Assembly (NCBI GenBank): GCA_937918935.1
Contig: CAKZSI010000044.1
Coordinates: forward strand, 20,300-84,299
Length of the DNA: 64,000 nucleotides
DNA from: an uncultured Chloroflexales bacterium
Lineage (GTDB): Bacteria; Chloroflexota; Chloroflexia; Chloroflexales; Chloroflexaceae
Direction of reading: 5' to 3'
Part shown: positions 35,183 through 44,369 of the stretch, piece by piece
Numbering within the stretch: position 1 is the first letter of the stretch
How the letters are laid out: every line of letters starts with the position of its first letter
Notes under the pieces: generated by a model
Database searches by the model: none
What the model saw: only the letters and a program-made list of their open reading frames with translations
Told to the model about the DNA's origin: nothing
Made by a program: the position numbers and the translations under genes

Positions 35183-38100
35183 ATGACCGAAAACCCGACC
35201 GGGCAGCCAGGAACGCCGGTCTTCCGGAGTCCCCTGCACGTGCTGATCATTGACGCCGATCCCGAGCGAAGAGTTCATGTGGCGGCGACCCTGGGGCGCT
35301 GCGAAGGACAGGTCTTCCAGTGGACGTTGTGCGCCGCGGCGGATGAGGCGTTGGCCGTGCTGGAGCAGGCGCTGACGCCGGTTGACGTGCTGCTGATCGA
35401 CCAGCACCTGGCGCCTGGCGCCGATGGCATCGCCCTCCTGCCACAACTGTTGCGCCTCAGCCCCGAGAGCAGCGCGGTCGTCTTTACCGAGGCCGGCGAT
35501 GAGGAGGCCGGGCGCCGTGCGCGAGCGGCCGGGGCCTACAGTTATCTTCCCCGGCCCTTCAGCACCGAGGCGCTCCTGCACCTGCTCATCAATCTGAGCG
35601 CCTGGCGCCAGACGCGCGATCAGTTGACCTGGTTCGAAGTGATCAACCGTTTCGCCGAGGATGCGCAGCATTTGTACGCCGCCAGGGCGCTCGAGGGCGT
35701 GATCGTGCAACGCGGGCTGGAACTGGGCTTTGACCGGGTGCGGCTGTGGGTCAGTTCCGATGGCGGGCAGACGCTCGTCGCCACCGCCTGCGCGGGGCGC
35801 GAACCGCTGGAGCAGTTTCGCGGCCTGCGTCTGCGCGCGTCCGAGTCGCCCTACCTGATGCGTGTGGTACAGAGCCGCGTGCCGGTGATCTTCCGTGAGC
35901 TGGAGCACGGCAAGACCTGGCTGATGCAGCAGCGCTCCTGTCGGGGCTACGCGCCGCCGGCGGGCGAGTGGGTTGGATTGCCGCTCAGGGCCGGCGACGT
36001 GTTTCGGGGCGCCTTGATGCTCGACCGGCGCCGGGCGACCCCGCTGCGGCAGGATCAGTTGCTGCAACAGGCGTTGATCCTGTTTGCCCGGCAGGTTGGC
36101 GCCGCACTTGAGCGCACCGCGCTGCAGACCGAAACCGAGATCCTCAGCCAGATCGGGCGCCTGGCGGGGGCCGATCCGGCCGAACGCAGCGACCAGGCCT
36201 TGCTCGAAGCGGTGCGCCAGGCCCTCAGCCCGCGGATTGACGTCGAGAACTTTATCGTGGCCATGCGCAGCGAAACCTCGGGCTGGATCGAGTTGCTGCT
36301 GGATGTGAGCGAAGGGGTGCACGGCGAGCGCCGTTCCCTGCCGCCGGGGCGGGGCATGATTCACCAGCATCTGGTTCGCGGCCAGCCCGTGCTCCTGCGA
36401 ACGCCGCAAGAGATCCGCGCCTTTCGCTGGCGGCACGGCGTGGTGCGGCTGGAACGGCGCCTGGTCGCACGAAGCTGGCTGGGGGTGCCTCTGCTCGTCG
36501 CCGGGCGCGCGGTCGGGGCCCTGGTGCTCTTCAGCACGCGGCACGCCGAATGGTTCTCTGAAAACGACCAGCGTTTTTTGGAGGCGGTGGCGGCGCAGAT
36601 CGCCGGGCCGCTGCACAACCGGCGCCTGCGTGAAGCGGCGGAATTGACCAACCGTCGCCTGATCTTGATGCAACAGGCCGCGGCGGCGCTGATCGCCATG
36701 GGTGACGATCCTCAGGATGACGATCGTCTCTGGCATGCCGCGCTGACGGTGATCACTGCCGGCTACGGTCTGTGCTACAACCTGGCCGCGTACTTCTCGC
36801 TTCACCGGGGGCGCACCCTGCTGCGCGGGCGCCTCGCCATCGGGCAGGTGACCCTGACCCAGGCCCGGCGCGCCTGGGCCGCCGACGAAGAGCGCGGCCA
36901 GACTTTTGAGCATTACCTGGAGCAGTTGCGCCAGGGCGCCATCAGGCCCACGGTGCTCGACGGTCTGGTGCGCGGGCTGGAGATCCCTGTCCAGGATGGG
37001 ACAGGCGCCCTCGGGGAGGCGGTGCTCAACCTGGCCTGCGTGCGGGTGCCCGAGAGTGAACTGACGCAGCGTTTTCCTCCGCAGCTCGCTGCCTGCCTGC
37101 CCCCGGCTGACTACGAGGTCGCGCCGGTGATGGTTGCGCGCCGGCGCATTGGTATAGTGATCGTTGCCAATCCCCATTTGCGCCGCCCCCTCGACGATAT
37201 GCCTCGCGATCTGCTGACCACCTGGCTCGCCCAGGTGGCGCTGATCTTCGAGACCCGGCGCCAGCGTCGTGCCGGTGAGCAACTGGCCGAGATCAGCCGT
37301 GCCGTCCTGGCGCGCGCCGCCGATCGCCCGCTGCGTGAGACCCTGGAGGAACTGAGCCGTTCGACGCGGGTGTTGATGAGCGCCAGTTGCGCGGCGATCC
37401 TGCCGCTCGAGCCGGGTTCTTCCCTCCGTCAGCCACACGTTGCCGCCAGGCACGCCGCCGGTGATGGCCTCCGCGATCCAGCCTTGCTACAATCCGCATG
37501 GTCTCCCGGTCCAGAGCCATTCATTACCCAGATCCTCGAGGCGCCCGGCCCGTTCGCCGTCGAAAACGCCTACGAACCGCCCTGGACCGTCGCGGACGAT
37601 CCCGAACCGGGTTTCGTGGCACGTGAATGGCTCCGCTCGTTCATTGCTGCGCCGATTCTCGATCACCTGAGCGGCGATCCCCGGGGCGTGCTGGTCATCG
37701 GCTATCGCAGTCAGCGGAGTATTGACGAACGTGACCGCAGACTGTCTGGCTCGTTTGCCGAACTGGCCGGACAGGCCATGCGGAACTATGATGAGCGCGC
37801 CTTGTTGGAGCGTGAGCAGGAGGTCTTCGCGACCCTGCTCCAGGACACGCTGCGCCTCAAGCTGGACGCGCCTGACGCTGAGCGCGTCCTCTTCACCCGC
37901 ATTCTCCAGGCGGCCACCAGGCTGCTCAACCGGCCCGATGCGCGTCCCGGTCTAATTCTACGAGGCTGGCAACGACCCGACCGGCCTGGGCAGGCCCGTG
38001 CCATTCGCCAGGAGTATTTTTTGCTTGATGATGAGTTGAAATATGTTCAGGATCTTGACCTCTACCGTGGCATCACCGGACGGGCCTTCGAGACAGGCGA

Positions 38101-40144
38101 GCCGCAACTGGTCCACGATGTCAACGAACCGCCGTGGAACGCGATCTTCTTCGACCGCTTCTCACGCGGGACGCGGGCCGAGCTTGATGTGCTCATCCGC
38201 CTGGAGGACCAGGTGCTCGGGCTGATCAACGTCGAGTCACCGCAGGTCGGCGCGTTCACATCGGCCCACTGCGAGGCCCTCAAGCGGCTTGCCAACATCG
38301 TGGCCCTGGCGATTGACGTCAGCCAGACCCAGCGACAACTGCGCGAGTTGTACAAGGCCGTCGCGCCGATGATCGTCGCCGGCACGCTGCGAACCACTCT
38401 CCAGGCCGTGCTGGAGCAGATCCTGATCCTGGCGCCCAACCTGTCGGCTGTGACCATCTGGTATTGGGATGAGCAGCGGCGGGCGTTGGCACCCGGCGTG
38501 ACCCACGGCGTGCGTCACGAGGCGCACCTGGTGGAGGACCCCCACTTCTCTGAGGAGACGGTGCTGGGCCGGGTGGTGCGCCGGCTCGATCCGCTCTGGG
38601 CGGAAGACGCCCGCGCCGAGCCGATGCTCGATGGCCGGTTCGTGCATGAAGAGGACGTGGCTGCCTGTGTCGCCTTTCCCTTGCAAATTGGAGAAACCCC
38701 CAGTGATGATGAGCCGGTGGGTATGCCGATCTGGCTGCCGCCGTTTCCTGATGGGCGGCAACGCCGGGTGATCGGCGTACTCTTTCTGGTCTACCGGCAA
38801 CCCCATCGCTTCACTCGCCGAGAGCGGGTCATTCTGCCGATTGTGGCCAGCGTCGTTGCGGCGTGCATTCGTGATGCCTTCCACGTTGAGCGGCTCGCTG
38901 CGCGCCAGAGGCAGTTGCAGGCCGCCACCGATCTGGCCAGGGCCGTGCTCGAAGCTACCCTCGACCTCGATGAGACCCTGCGGCGCATGCTTGCTATCTT
39001 GCGCGATCTGATCCAGAACGAGCATCGCCGTCTGGGTCTGAGCGTGCTGCTGGCCGACGAAACCGAGCAGCACCTTAGTTTTACCCCCGCCTCGCGCGAG
39101 TTTTACCACTGGGAGTTTGTGGTCGAACGGCAAATCTTTCCCATTTACCCACCGCCCAATGGCGCCGATCCCCAGCCGGGCACGATTGCTGCGCGAGTGG
39201 CCCGCAAGGCCAGGGAGCAGCGCAGGGCCATCCTTGAGACCGTCAACGATGTGCGGGACGACCCGGACTACGTGCAGGCCAACCCGCGCACCCTGGCCCA
39301 GTTGACGATGGCATTGCTCAATCCTGAACACGATCATTCCGAACCCAGGTTGTTGGGTGTGCTGGTCATCGAAACCGATCGCACGAACGCCTTCTCGTTT
39401 GCCGATGAGCAGTTGATCGAGCGGCTGGCGCCAACGATCAGTCTCGCGATTGCCCGGGCGCGCGAGAACCGGGAGCGTCGTTTCAGCGAGTCGGTGGCCG
39501 CGATGACTGCCTGGGCCAGTCAGATCGCCCACGACATTGACCATGTGATCAGTGGGGCCAACAACGCGATCTACTGGCTGACCAAGACGGCCGAGCCCGA
39601 GCAGATGATGCACATCACGCGCATCAGCCAGAGCCTCGGCGAGATCAGGCGCCTGGCCCGCGCCTCCGACCAGCCTTCCTGTGAGCCGCCCTACGACATT
39701 GGCGCCTGGCTGCGGGAGCATGTGCCGCAGATCATCAAGCGGCGCGCCGGCGCCCCGGTGATGGTAACGTACATGCTGTCAGCCGAAGTGCTGCTGGTGC
39801 GGGCGAATGAAATCCTCCTCGAACGTGTGATGGAACACCTTATTCGCAACGCGCGACAGGCCAGACCGCGCGATTGCAGTATTGCCGTCACCACGGCGCG
39901 CGAGGGGGCCTTTGTCCGCATCACGGTCGCCAACGATGGCCCGTCGATCCCTCCCGAGGTGCAACAGCGCCTCTTCGTGGAGCCCATCCGGCGCGAGCAG
40001 CGTGTCACCGAAGGCGGGCGTGGCCTGCTTCTGGCCCGTTCAATGATGAAGACCCTGGGCGGCGAGATGGCCCTGGTCAGTCCGATTTCGCCGGTGACGT
40101 TCGCCCTCCGGCTCCCCCTGGCGAAACCGGATGATCCGCAGTGA
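35183..40144 (+). CDS. Giant receiver/multi-GAF sensor histidine-kinase-like protein
   Basis: A 1653-residue soluble protein; the start at 35183 has AAAGGA 9 bases upstream. Order: a receiver domain (about 15-135) with Asp73 in LLIDQHLAPGADG but Arg124 (YLPRPFS) where receivers normally have Lys; about seven GAF-like sensory domains (roughly 155-1430) separated by short helices; an H-box-like helix SQIAHDID (His1450); and an HK-type ATPase domain with N box EHLIRNARQA, G1 VANDGPSIPP and G2 EGGRGLLLARSMMKTLGG. It has no membrane segments. It is followed by a receiver/phosphotransferase gene on the same strand, so the two are likely signalling partners. The ligands of the GAFs are unknown, and the domain count is by eye. 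Confidence 0.85.
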   Translation: MTENPTGQPGTPVFRSPLHVLIIDADPERRVHVAATLGRCEGQVFQWTLCAAADEALAVLEQALTPVDVLLIDQHLAPGADGIALLPQLLRLSPESSAVVFTEAGDEEAGRRARAAGAYSYLPRPFSTEALLHLLINLSAWRQTRDQLTWFEVINRFAEDAQHLYAARALEGVIVQRGLELGFDRVRLWVSSDGGQTLVATACAGREPLEQFRGLRLRASESPYLMRVVQSRVPVIFRELEHGKTWLMQQRSCRGYAPPAGEWVGLPLRAGDVFRGALMLDRRRATPLRQDQLLQQALILFARQVGAALERTALQTETEILSQIGRLAGADPAERSDQALLEAVRQALSPRIDVENFIVAMRSETSGWIELLLDVSEGVHGERRSLPPGRGMIHQHLVRGQPVLLRTPQEIRAFRWRHGVVRLERRLVARSWLGVPLLVAGRAVGALVLFSTRHAEWFSENDQRFLEAVAAQIAGPLHNRRLREAAELTNRRLILMQQAAAALIAMGDDPQDDDRLWHAALTVITAGYGLCYNLAAYFSLHRGRTLLRGRLAIGQVTLTQARRAWAADEERGQTFEHYLEQLRQGAIRPTVLDGLVRGLEIPVQDGTGALGEAVLNLACVRVPESELTQRFPPQLAACLPPADYEVAPVMVARRRIGIVIVANPHLRRPLDDMPRDLLTTWLAQVALIFETRRQRRAGEQLAEISRAVLARAADRPLRETLEELSRSTRVLMSASCAAILPLEPGSSLRQPHVAARHAAGDGLRDPALLQSAWSPGPEPFITQILEAPGPFAVENAYEPPWTVADDPEPGFVAREWLRSFIAAPILDHLSGDPRGVLVIGYRSQRSIDERDRRLSGSFAELAGQAMRNYDERALLEREQEVFATLLQDTLRLKLDAPDAERVLFTRILQAATRLLNRPDARPGLILRGWQRPDRPGQARAIRQEYFLLDDELKYVQDLDLYRGITGRAFETGEPQLVHDVNEPPWNAIFFDRFSRGTRAELDVLIRLEDQVLGLINVESPQVGAFTSAHCEALKRLANIVALAIDVSQTQRQLRELYKAVAPMIVAGTLRTTLQAVLEQILILAPNLSAVTIWYWDEQRRALAPGVTHGVRHEAHLVEDPHFSEETVLGRVVRRLDPLWAEDARAEPMLDGRFVHEEDVAACVAFPLQIGETPSDDEPVGMPIWLPPFPDGRQRRVIGVLFLVYRQPHRFTRRERVILPIVASVVAACIRDAFHVERLAARQRQLQAATDLARAVLEATLDLDETLRRMLAILRDLIQNEHRRLGLSVLLADETEQHLSFTPASREFYHWEFVVERQIFPIYPPPNGADPQPGTIAARVARKAREQRRAILETVNDVRDDPDYVQANPRTLAQLTMALLNPEHDHSEPRLLGVLVIETDRTNAFSFADEQLIERLAPTISLAIARARENRERRFSESVAAMTAWASQIAHDIDHVISGANNAIYWLTKTAEPEQMMHITRISQSLGEIRRLARASDQPSCEPPYDIGAWLREHVPQIIKRRAGAPVMVTYMLSAEVLLVRANEILLERVMEHLIRNARQARPRDCSIAVTTAREGAFVRITVANDGPSIPPEVQQRLFVEPIRREQRVTEGGRGLLLARSMMKTLGGEMALVSPISPVTFALRLPLAKPDDPQ

Positions 40145-40167
40145 GAGTAAAAGCGCCGCGGGCAAAA

Positions 40168-40277
40168 GCCCTCACAGACTGGTAAGCAGGAGCAGCAACT
40201 CATGACCCTCGTAGGGCGGAATTCATACCGCCTTCCCGCCCTCACAGACTGGTAAGCAGGAGCAGCAACTCATGACC
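40168..40277 (+). repeat. 40-bp direct repeat duplicating a ribosome site and start codon
   Basis: Two identical 40-base copies (40168-40207 and 40238-40277), period 70, each contain GGTAAGCAGGAGCAGC and then CAACTCATGACC. The second copy starts the receiver/phosphotransferase gene; the first starts a 17-codon open frame. Confidence 0.95.
40202..40255 (+). CDS. 17-residue upstream leader ORF
   Basis: This is a short open frame, MTLVGRNSYRLPALTDW then TAA, with the same AGGAG and 9-base spacing as the following gene because of the 40-bp duplication. It is 70 bases out of register with the next start, so in another frame. Its stop is 16 bases before the real ATG, so ribosomes could terminate and reinitiate. 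The middle (GGCGGAATTCATACCGCC) is an inverted repeat. Whether it is translated is inferred. Confidence 0.45.
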   Translation: MTLVGRNSYRLPALTDW

Positions 40278-41960
40278 AGTGCGCCGATTCGGGTGCTGAT
40301 CGTTGACAACCTTCCCGAGTTTCGCGCGCAGTACGCCGAGCTGGTGCGCGACTGGGGCTACGAACCGGTGGTGGTAGAAGTTGATGGTGCGGAATTGCCC
40401 GACCAGGCCCTGCGCCTGGCCGCCGAGCAGCGTTGCCCGATCGCTCTGGTCGATCTGCGTCTGGTCGAAGACCACGACCGAAGCGACATCAGCGGATTGG
40501 AGCTGGTGCGCCGGTTGCCGTACACGAAGGCGATCGTGATCACCGGCTACGACAGCACCCCGATGGTCCGCCTGGCGATCCAGCAGTATGGCGCAGCCTC
40601 GTTCGTGGGGAAGGGCGAGGCGCCGGAGGCGCTTCGCGCGGAACTCAACGCTGTCGCCGATAGCCTGTGCCTGCGCGGGAACGGTCCGGAGGTGCAGTGG
40701 CAGAGCAGTCTTTCCTCAGCGGCGGTGCGCGATGAGATGTTTCCCGATCAGCCGGCTATTCCCGCCGATGAACCCGAGGCGCTCATTCGCTTGCTGTTCA
40801 AGGATAAGCCCTGGGTGCGGCTGACCATGATCACCGCGGGCAACGGCGACTCTGGCACGGAATCGGTCAGCCCATCGGTGAACGCCTCGCTGCGACGCAA
40901 ATCGCGCGTATTCGTCGCCGAAATCGCTGCCGAGCGGGCGCTCCAGGTGGTCAAACTCGCGCGCACCCAGAAAATCGAACGTGAGCGAGAAAACTACCGA
41001 CGCTATGTGGAGGCCGGCAGCGATGCCCTGCGCCGCCCCGAGTTGACCGGCGCCGCGCTGCTCTGGGACATGGGCGCGATCGCCTACCGTCTGGTCGGTT
41101 TCGAGCATCTGGCCGAGGGGAAAGGGCAGGTCTTTGCGCGTTTCTACCGTCGCACCGCCGATCCGGCGACAATAATCGCTCCGCTACGCGATTTTTTCTC
41201 CTATGCCGCCTGGGGCGACTGGTACCGCGGATCGCACGTGCAGGCGTTGCAGGGGACGCTGGTAGATGCCTATGACCGGAGTTGGGATCAGGCGCTCTCG
41301 CGGCTCGAACCGGTCTGGCGCGCCGAACCCCTTGATTGGCGCCTGGATGCGCTTGCCGTAGACCTGCCCCATCCCCGCCGCTGGTTCGTGGAGCATTGGC
41401 GACGCTGCGAGCAACTCCGCTGGCTACGCCAGGTCATTACCCACGGCGATCTGCACGGCGACAATCTGTTTGTCGATCGGCACACCGCCTGGCCGATCGA
41501 CTTCGAGCGCACCGGCTACGGCCCGCTGCTGCGCGATTTCGTTGAACTGGTGCAGGATGTGACCACTCGTATCGCCGTGCTGCACGCCGAGGAACTGCCG
41601 CTGGTCTACGAACTGGCGGTGGCGCTGTGCGGGCCGCAGGCCCCGCACGAGCCGATGCGGGCGACTCGCGCCATTCTGGCCCACAGCGAGGCGCGTAAAT
41701 GCTTCCTGGTGGTGCAGGCGTTGCAAGAGCTTGCCGCGGCGCGTGCGGCTTACGACGACCGGCGCGAGTACCTGTGGGGGCTGCTCTGCAACCATCTGTT
41801 TGTCTCCAGCAAGCTGATGCCGGAGAGCGCCCGCTGGCAGCGCACCATGCTCTTCGCAGCAGTTATCTGCCAGCGCCTTGATCAGTGGGAGGCCGAGGTC
41901 TGGCCGCCCCCCGCCTGGCCGCAGGTGGAGTGGGCCGCGCCCCACCGCGTGGATGGGTAA
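40272..41960 (+). CDS. Response-regulator receiver fused to APH/kinase-fold phosphotransferase
   Basis: A 562-residue protein. The receiver domain (about 6-135) is intact: Asp12, phospho-acceptor Asp61 (VDLRL), Thr91 and Lys114. A C-terminal aminoglycoside-phosphotransferase/protein-kinase-like domain (about 165-540) has VVKLA with a downstream Glu (ATP-binding pair), the catalytic loop HGDLHGDN (391-398), and the metal-binding IDFER (Asp410). This is not an antibiotic-resistance enzyme by context. A phosphorylated receiver probably switches the kinase on or off. It is 127 bases downstream of the multi-GAF kinase and convergent, 7 bases apart, with the STAND-like gene. The substrate is unknown. 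Confidence 0.82.
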   Translation: MTSAPIRVLIVDNLPEFRAQYAELVRDWGYEPVVVEVDGAELPDQALRLAAEQRCPIALVDLRLVEDHDRSDISGLELVRRLPYTKAIVITGYDSTPMVRLAIQQYGAASFVGKGEAPEALRAELNAVADSLCLRGNGPEVQWQSSLSSAAVRDEMFPDQPAIPADEPEALIRLLFKDKPWVRLTMITAGNGDSGTESVSPSVNASLRRKSRVFVAEIAAERALQVVKLARTQKIERERENYRRYVEAGSDALRRPELTGAALLWDMGAIAYRLVGFEHLAEGKGQVFARFYRRTADPATIIAPLRDFFSYAAWGDWYRGSHVQALQGTLVDAYDRSWDQALSRLEPVWRAEPLDWRLDALAVDLPHPRRWFVEHWRRCEQLRWLRQVITHGDLHGDNLFVDRHTAWPIDFERTGYGPLLRDFVELVQDVTTRIAVLHAEELPLVYELAVALCGPQAPHEPMRATRAILAHSEARKCFLVVQALQELAAARAAYDDRREYLWGLLCNHLFVSSKLMPESARWQRTMLFAAVICQRLDQWEAEVWPPPAWPQVEWAAPHRVDG

Positions 41961-41967
41961 GGTTGTG

Positions 41968-43335
41968 CTACCCTTCTTCCAACCGGCCGCGGGCCAGGCG
42001 CACCCCGACGCCCCGGTGGGTGATCAGGTGGCGTGGGTTGCGCCCGTCATCGCCGATCGAGTCGCGCAGGCGCTTGAGCAGGGTGTCAATCCGTTCGTCG
42101 TTTGCCTCCAGCCGTTCCTCGGGATAGAGTGCGCTCAGGATCTCCTCGCGCGGGCAGACCGCCCCGGCTCGTTCCGCCAGGTAGGCCAGCAGGTTGAACT
42201 CCAGCGGCGGTAACTGTCCTGGCAACAGACGCCCGTCAACCCAGACCCGCCGCTGGCGCCGGCCTACCACGACCCCGTCACTGCTCGCGCCGGGCTGGTT
42301 GCGTACATAGGCGGCGAACACCGCCGAGAAGAGTTGGGGCGGCTCGTCGCGCACCAGTTCGATCAGGCGTAAGTCCGCCAGGGTCTCCTGATCACCGTCG
42401 CTCATGTCCAGCCCGGCGGCCAGATGTCTGACAACCCGCTGTTCATCGGGCGTCAAATCGTTCCAGAGTTTGGCGCATTCCTGAGCCACTTCGGACAGGG
42501 TGGCGATTCGCTCGGACGTCTCGTCGTGCCGCTGTTCGTCCAGCGTCCAGGCAAGCGCCCGGATGAGGGCGGGGTAGCCACCGCTGGCATCAATGACTGC
42601 CCGCGCTAACTCCGGTGTGGGCGTGATGCCGCGGCGTCGGGCGATGCGTTCGAGTATCTCGCGGGCGTCATTCTCGTCGTGCATGCCCAGGCCGAAGGTA
42701 TGCGGCTCGAAGAGCTCCCAGAACGACTCAACGGCGGCCAGGTCGCCCCGGGCCCGCTGGCGCGCGCGGGACAACCGTTCGCGGGTGATTGTCAGGTAGA
42801 TCAGGCGATACTTGAACTCGTCGCGCAGGTAGCGCAAATTGCGAAAGAGGCCCGCGTCAAGCTCGCGCCAGATGTCCTCGAACTGGTCGAAGAGGAGTAT
42901 GAGACGTAGCCCCTGGTCCTCGATCAGGCGCCCGCAGATGCGCTCGAGGTAGCGCAGGGCCAGCAGGAGGTTGCCCTCGTTGAGCAGGGTCACGTGGAGC
43001 CGGTCGAGCGGGGCGATCACGTTCTCGGGGAGGTTGCGGCGCTCGGCCTCGCGGATCAGCCGGTGGGCGATCAGTTCAAACACCGCGAACTCGCGTGAGC
43101 CGTCCTGGGCCGCCAGAGCGTTACAATCGATCAGCGCCACCCAGGTGGGCGCGTCGGCGAAGTACTGCCCCTGCACATCCTGGCGCTGCAGAAAGCGGCT
43201 GAGATTGGTCTTGCCGACGCCGCCGGGGCCGACGATCGAACAACACTCACCCGCTCGCAGGCGCGCGGCAACCCGCTGGAGCAAGCTGGCGCGGAAGGTG
43301 AGCGGCTGCGGGGGTATAGCATGCTCGGGAAGCAT
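41968..43335 (-). CDS. STAND-like P-loop ATPase with C-terminal winged-helix domain
   Basis: A 455-residue protein. The P-loop GPGGVGKT (36-43), Walker B LILLFDQFED (145-154), an arginine-containing sensor segment (TITRERLSRAR) and a helical lid (about 225-330) fit the AP/STAND NTPase class. The C-terminal 100 residues are an OmpR/PhoB-type winged helix (VDGRLLP, LEFNLLAYLAERAGAVCPREEIL, LLKRLRDSIGDDG, GVGVRL), so the protein can bind DNA. There is no repeat sensor domain. The ATG shares one base with the NUDIX stop (TAATG) and has GAGGTG upstream. It is probably an ATP-gated transcription switch controlled by the NUDIX partner or by ligand. Confidence 0.82.
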   Translation of the reverse strand: MLPEHAIPPQPLTFRASLLQRVAARLRAGECCSIVGPGGVGKTNLSRFLQRQDVQGQYFADAPTWVALIDCNALAAQDGSREFAVFELIAHRLIREAERRNLPENVIAPLDRLHVTLLNEGNLLLALRYLERICGRLIEDQGLRLILLFDQFEDIWRELDAGLFRNLRYLRDEFKYRLIYLTITRERLSRARQRARGDLAAVESFWELFEPHTFGLGMHDENDAREILERIARRRGITPTPELARAVIDASGGYPALIRALAWTLDEQRHDETSERIATLSEVAQECAKLWNDLTPDEQRVVRHLAAGLDMSDGDQETLADLRLIELVRDEPPQLFSAVFAAYVRNQPGASSDGVVVGRRQRRVWVDGRLLPGQLPPLEFNLLAYLAERAGAVCPREEILSALYPEERLEANDERIDTLLKRLRDSIGDDGRNPRHLITHRGVGVRLARGRLEEG

Positions 43336-44243
43336 TATTTCACCTCAAGGAGGGCCGAAGCACTGGCGTGCGGAGCGGGAGCCGGCACATCACAGCCGCG
43401 TCCTGCCAGATCAAGATCAGGACGTTCCAGCAAGGAAAGCAGCGGGCCGGCATCGATCCGCTGGCCATCGGAACCGCGCCCGGCGCGTAGTTCCGCTTCG
43501 CTGAACCAGCGCACGCCCTCGCCGACCGGCGGTTCGTGATGGAGCGTGACGACGAATGGGTAGAAGCGAGTGCGGGTACGCACGCCATAGGTTGGCGAGT
43601 CGCGCACGGCGATCAGCGGGGGCAGGGGGCGCAGGGTGAGATCATTGGGAACGCGGATCCGGCGCAGGCCCAGTTCTTCCTGCAACTCGCGTAGCAGGGT
43701 GGCCTCGATGCCGGTGTCGTTGAGCGCGCGCCGGCCACCGGGCAGTTGCCAGGCCCCCGCGTTGGCATCGAAGGCCAGCAAGAAGCGCCGCTCGTCGTGG
43801 CCCTCAGCGCGGGAAATCACCCCCACGGCTGCCTCAACCTCGCGCACGGGCGCCGCCTGCGGCAGCACCTCGCGCCGACGCGCCTCCAGCGCCGCCAGCA
43901 GGTCGCCGGAGCGCTGGAAAGGCCGGCGCACGGTGACGCCGGGGCTGTGCCAGTCGGCGATAAGCGGCGCGCCGCTGTCGAGCAGATCGCTCAACAGCCG
44001 CAGGCTCCAGCCCGCCTGGGGCGAGACCACCGAGGCGCCGAGGCCATCGTCGGTCTGGCGCAGCGCACCAAGGAAGGTCAGCGCGTCAAGGATACCGAGC
44101 AGGTAGTTTCGCCCGGCGCTCTCTTCGAGGTACACGAGCTGGCCGGGTGCGCCGCTTTCGGTGGGCGCGGCGGCCGCGAGCCGGTCCAGGAGGGTGCACG
44201 CGAGCGCCCGGCGCTTCGTGGCAGCAGAGCAAACCAGTGACAT
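43335..44243 (-). CDS. NUDIX hydrolase with N-terminal helical domain
   Basis: A 302-residue protein. The start at 44243 has AAAGGAG 8 bases upstream; a longer frame to 44294 is unsupported. The N-terminal half (about 1-135) is helical and resembles a winged-helix-type adaptor (RALACTLLDRLAAA, LGILDALTFLGAL). The C-terminal half is a NUDIX fold with AWQLPGGRRALND and RELQEELGL; the first Glu of the standard box is replaced (NDT). It may hydrolyse or simply sense a nucleoside-diphosphate derivative. It is fused operonically to the STAND-like gene by a one-base overlap, which argues for a regulatory unit. Confidence 0.82.
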   Translation of the reverse strand: MSLVCSAATKRRALACTLLDRLAAAAPTESGAPGQLVYLEESAGRNYLLGILDALTFLGALRQTDDGLGASVVSPQAGWSLRLLSDLLDSGAPLIADWHSPGVTVRRPFQRSGDLLAALEARRREVLPQAAPVREVEAAVGVISRAEGHDERRFLLAFDANAGAWQLPGGRRALNDTGIEATLLRELQEELGLRRIRVPNDLTLRPLPPLIAVRDSPTYGVRTRTRFYPFVVTLHHEPPVGEGVRWFSEAELRAGRGSDGQRIDAGPLLSLLERPDLDLAGRGCDVPAPAPHASASALLEVK

Positions 44244-44302
44244 CACATGGTCTCCTTTCGACTGTCTTTGCGGGAGGGGATAACGCTCCCGCACCCTCCC
44301 CT

Positions 44303-44341
44303 CAGGCAGGGGCGTGGGGAAAGCAGATTTCCCTGCCCTCG
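44303..44341. repeat. Dispersed palindrome family A
   Basis: GGCAGGGGCGTGGGGAAA / GATTTCCCTGCCC. It lies between the NUDIX gene and the small membrane-protein gene. Confidence 0.65.
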
Positions 44342-44369
44342 CGTGGGCGTTATTCGGACAGGCCCTTCC

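Noticed and set aside
34931..37453. An 840-residue N-terminal extension of the CDF exporter on the minus strand
   Set aside because: It runs antisense through the multi-GAF gene. The ATG at 34930 has a good ribosome site and a normal CDF start.
40272..41960. Aminoglycoside-resistance gene, because of the HGDLHGDN loop
   Set aside because: The domain is fused to a receiver and sits in a signalling locus. The loop is shared by all APH/kinase-fold enzymes and does not imply resistance.
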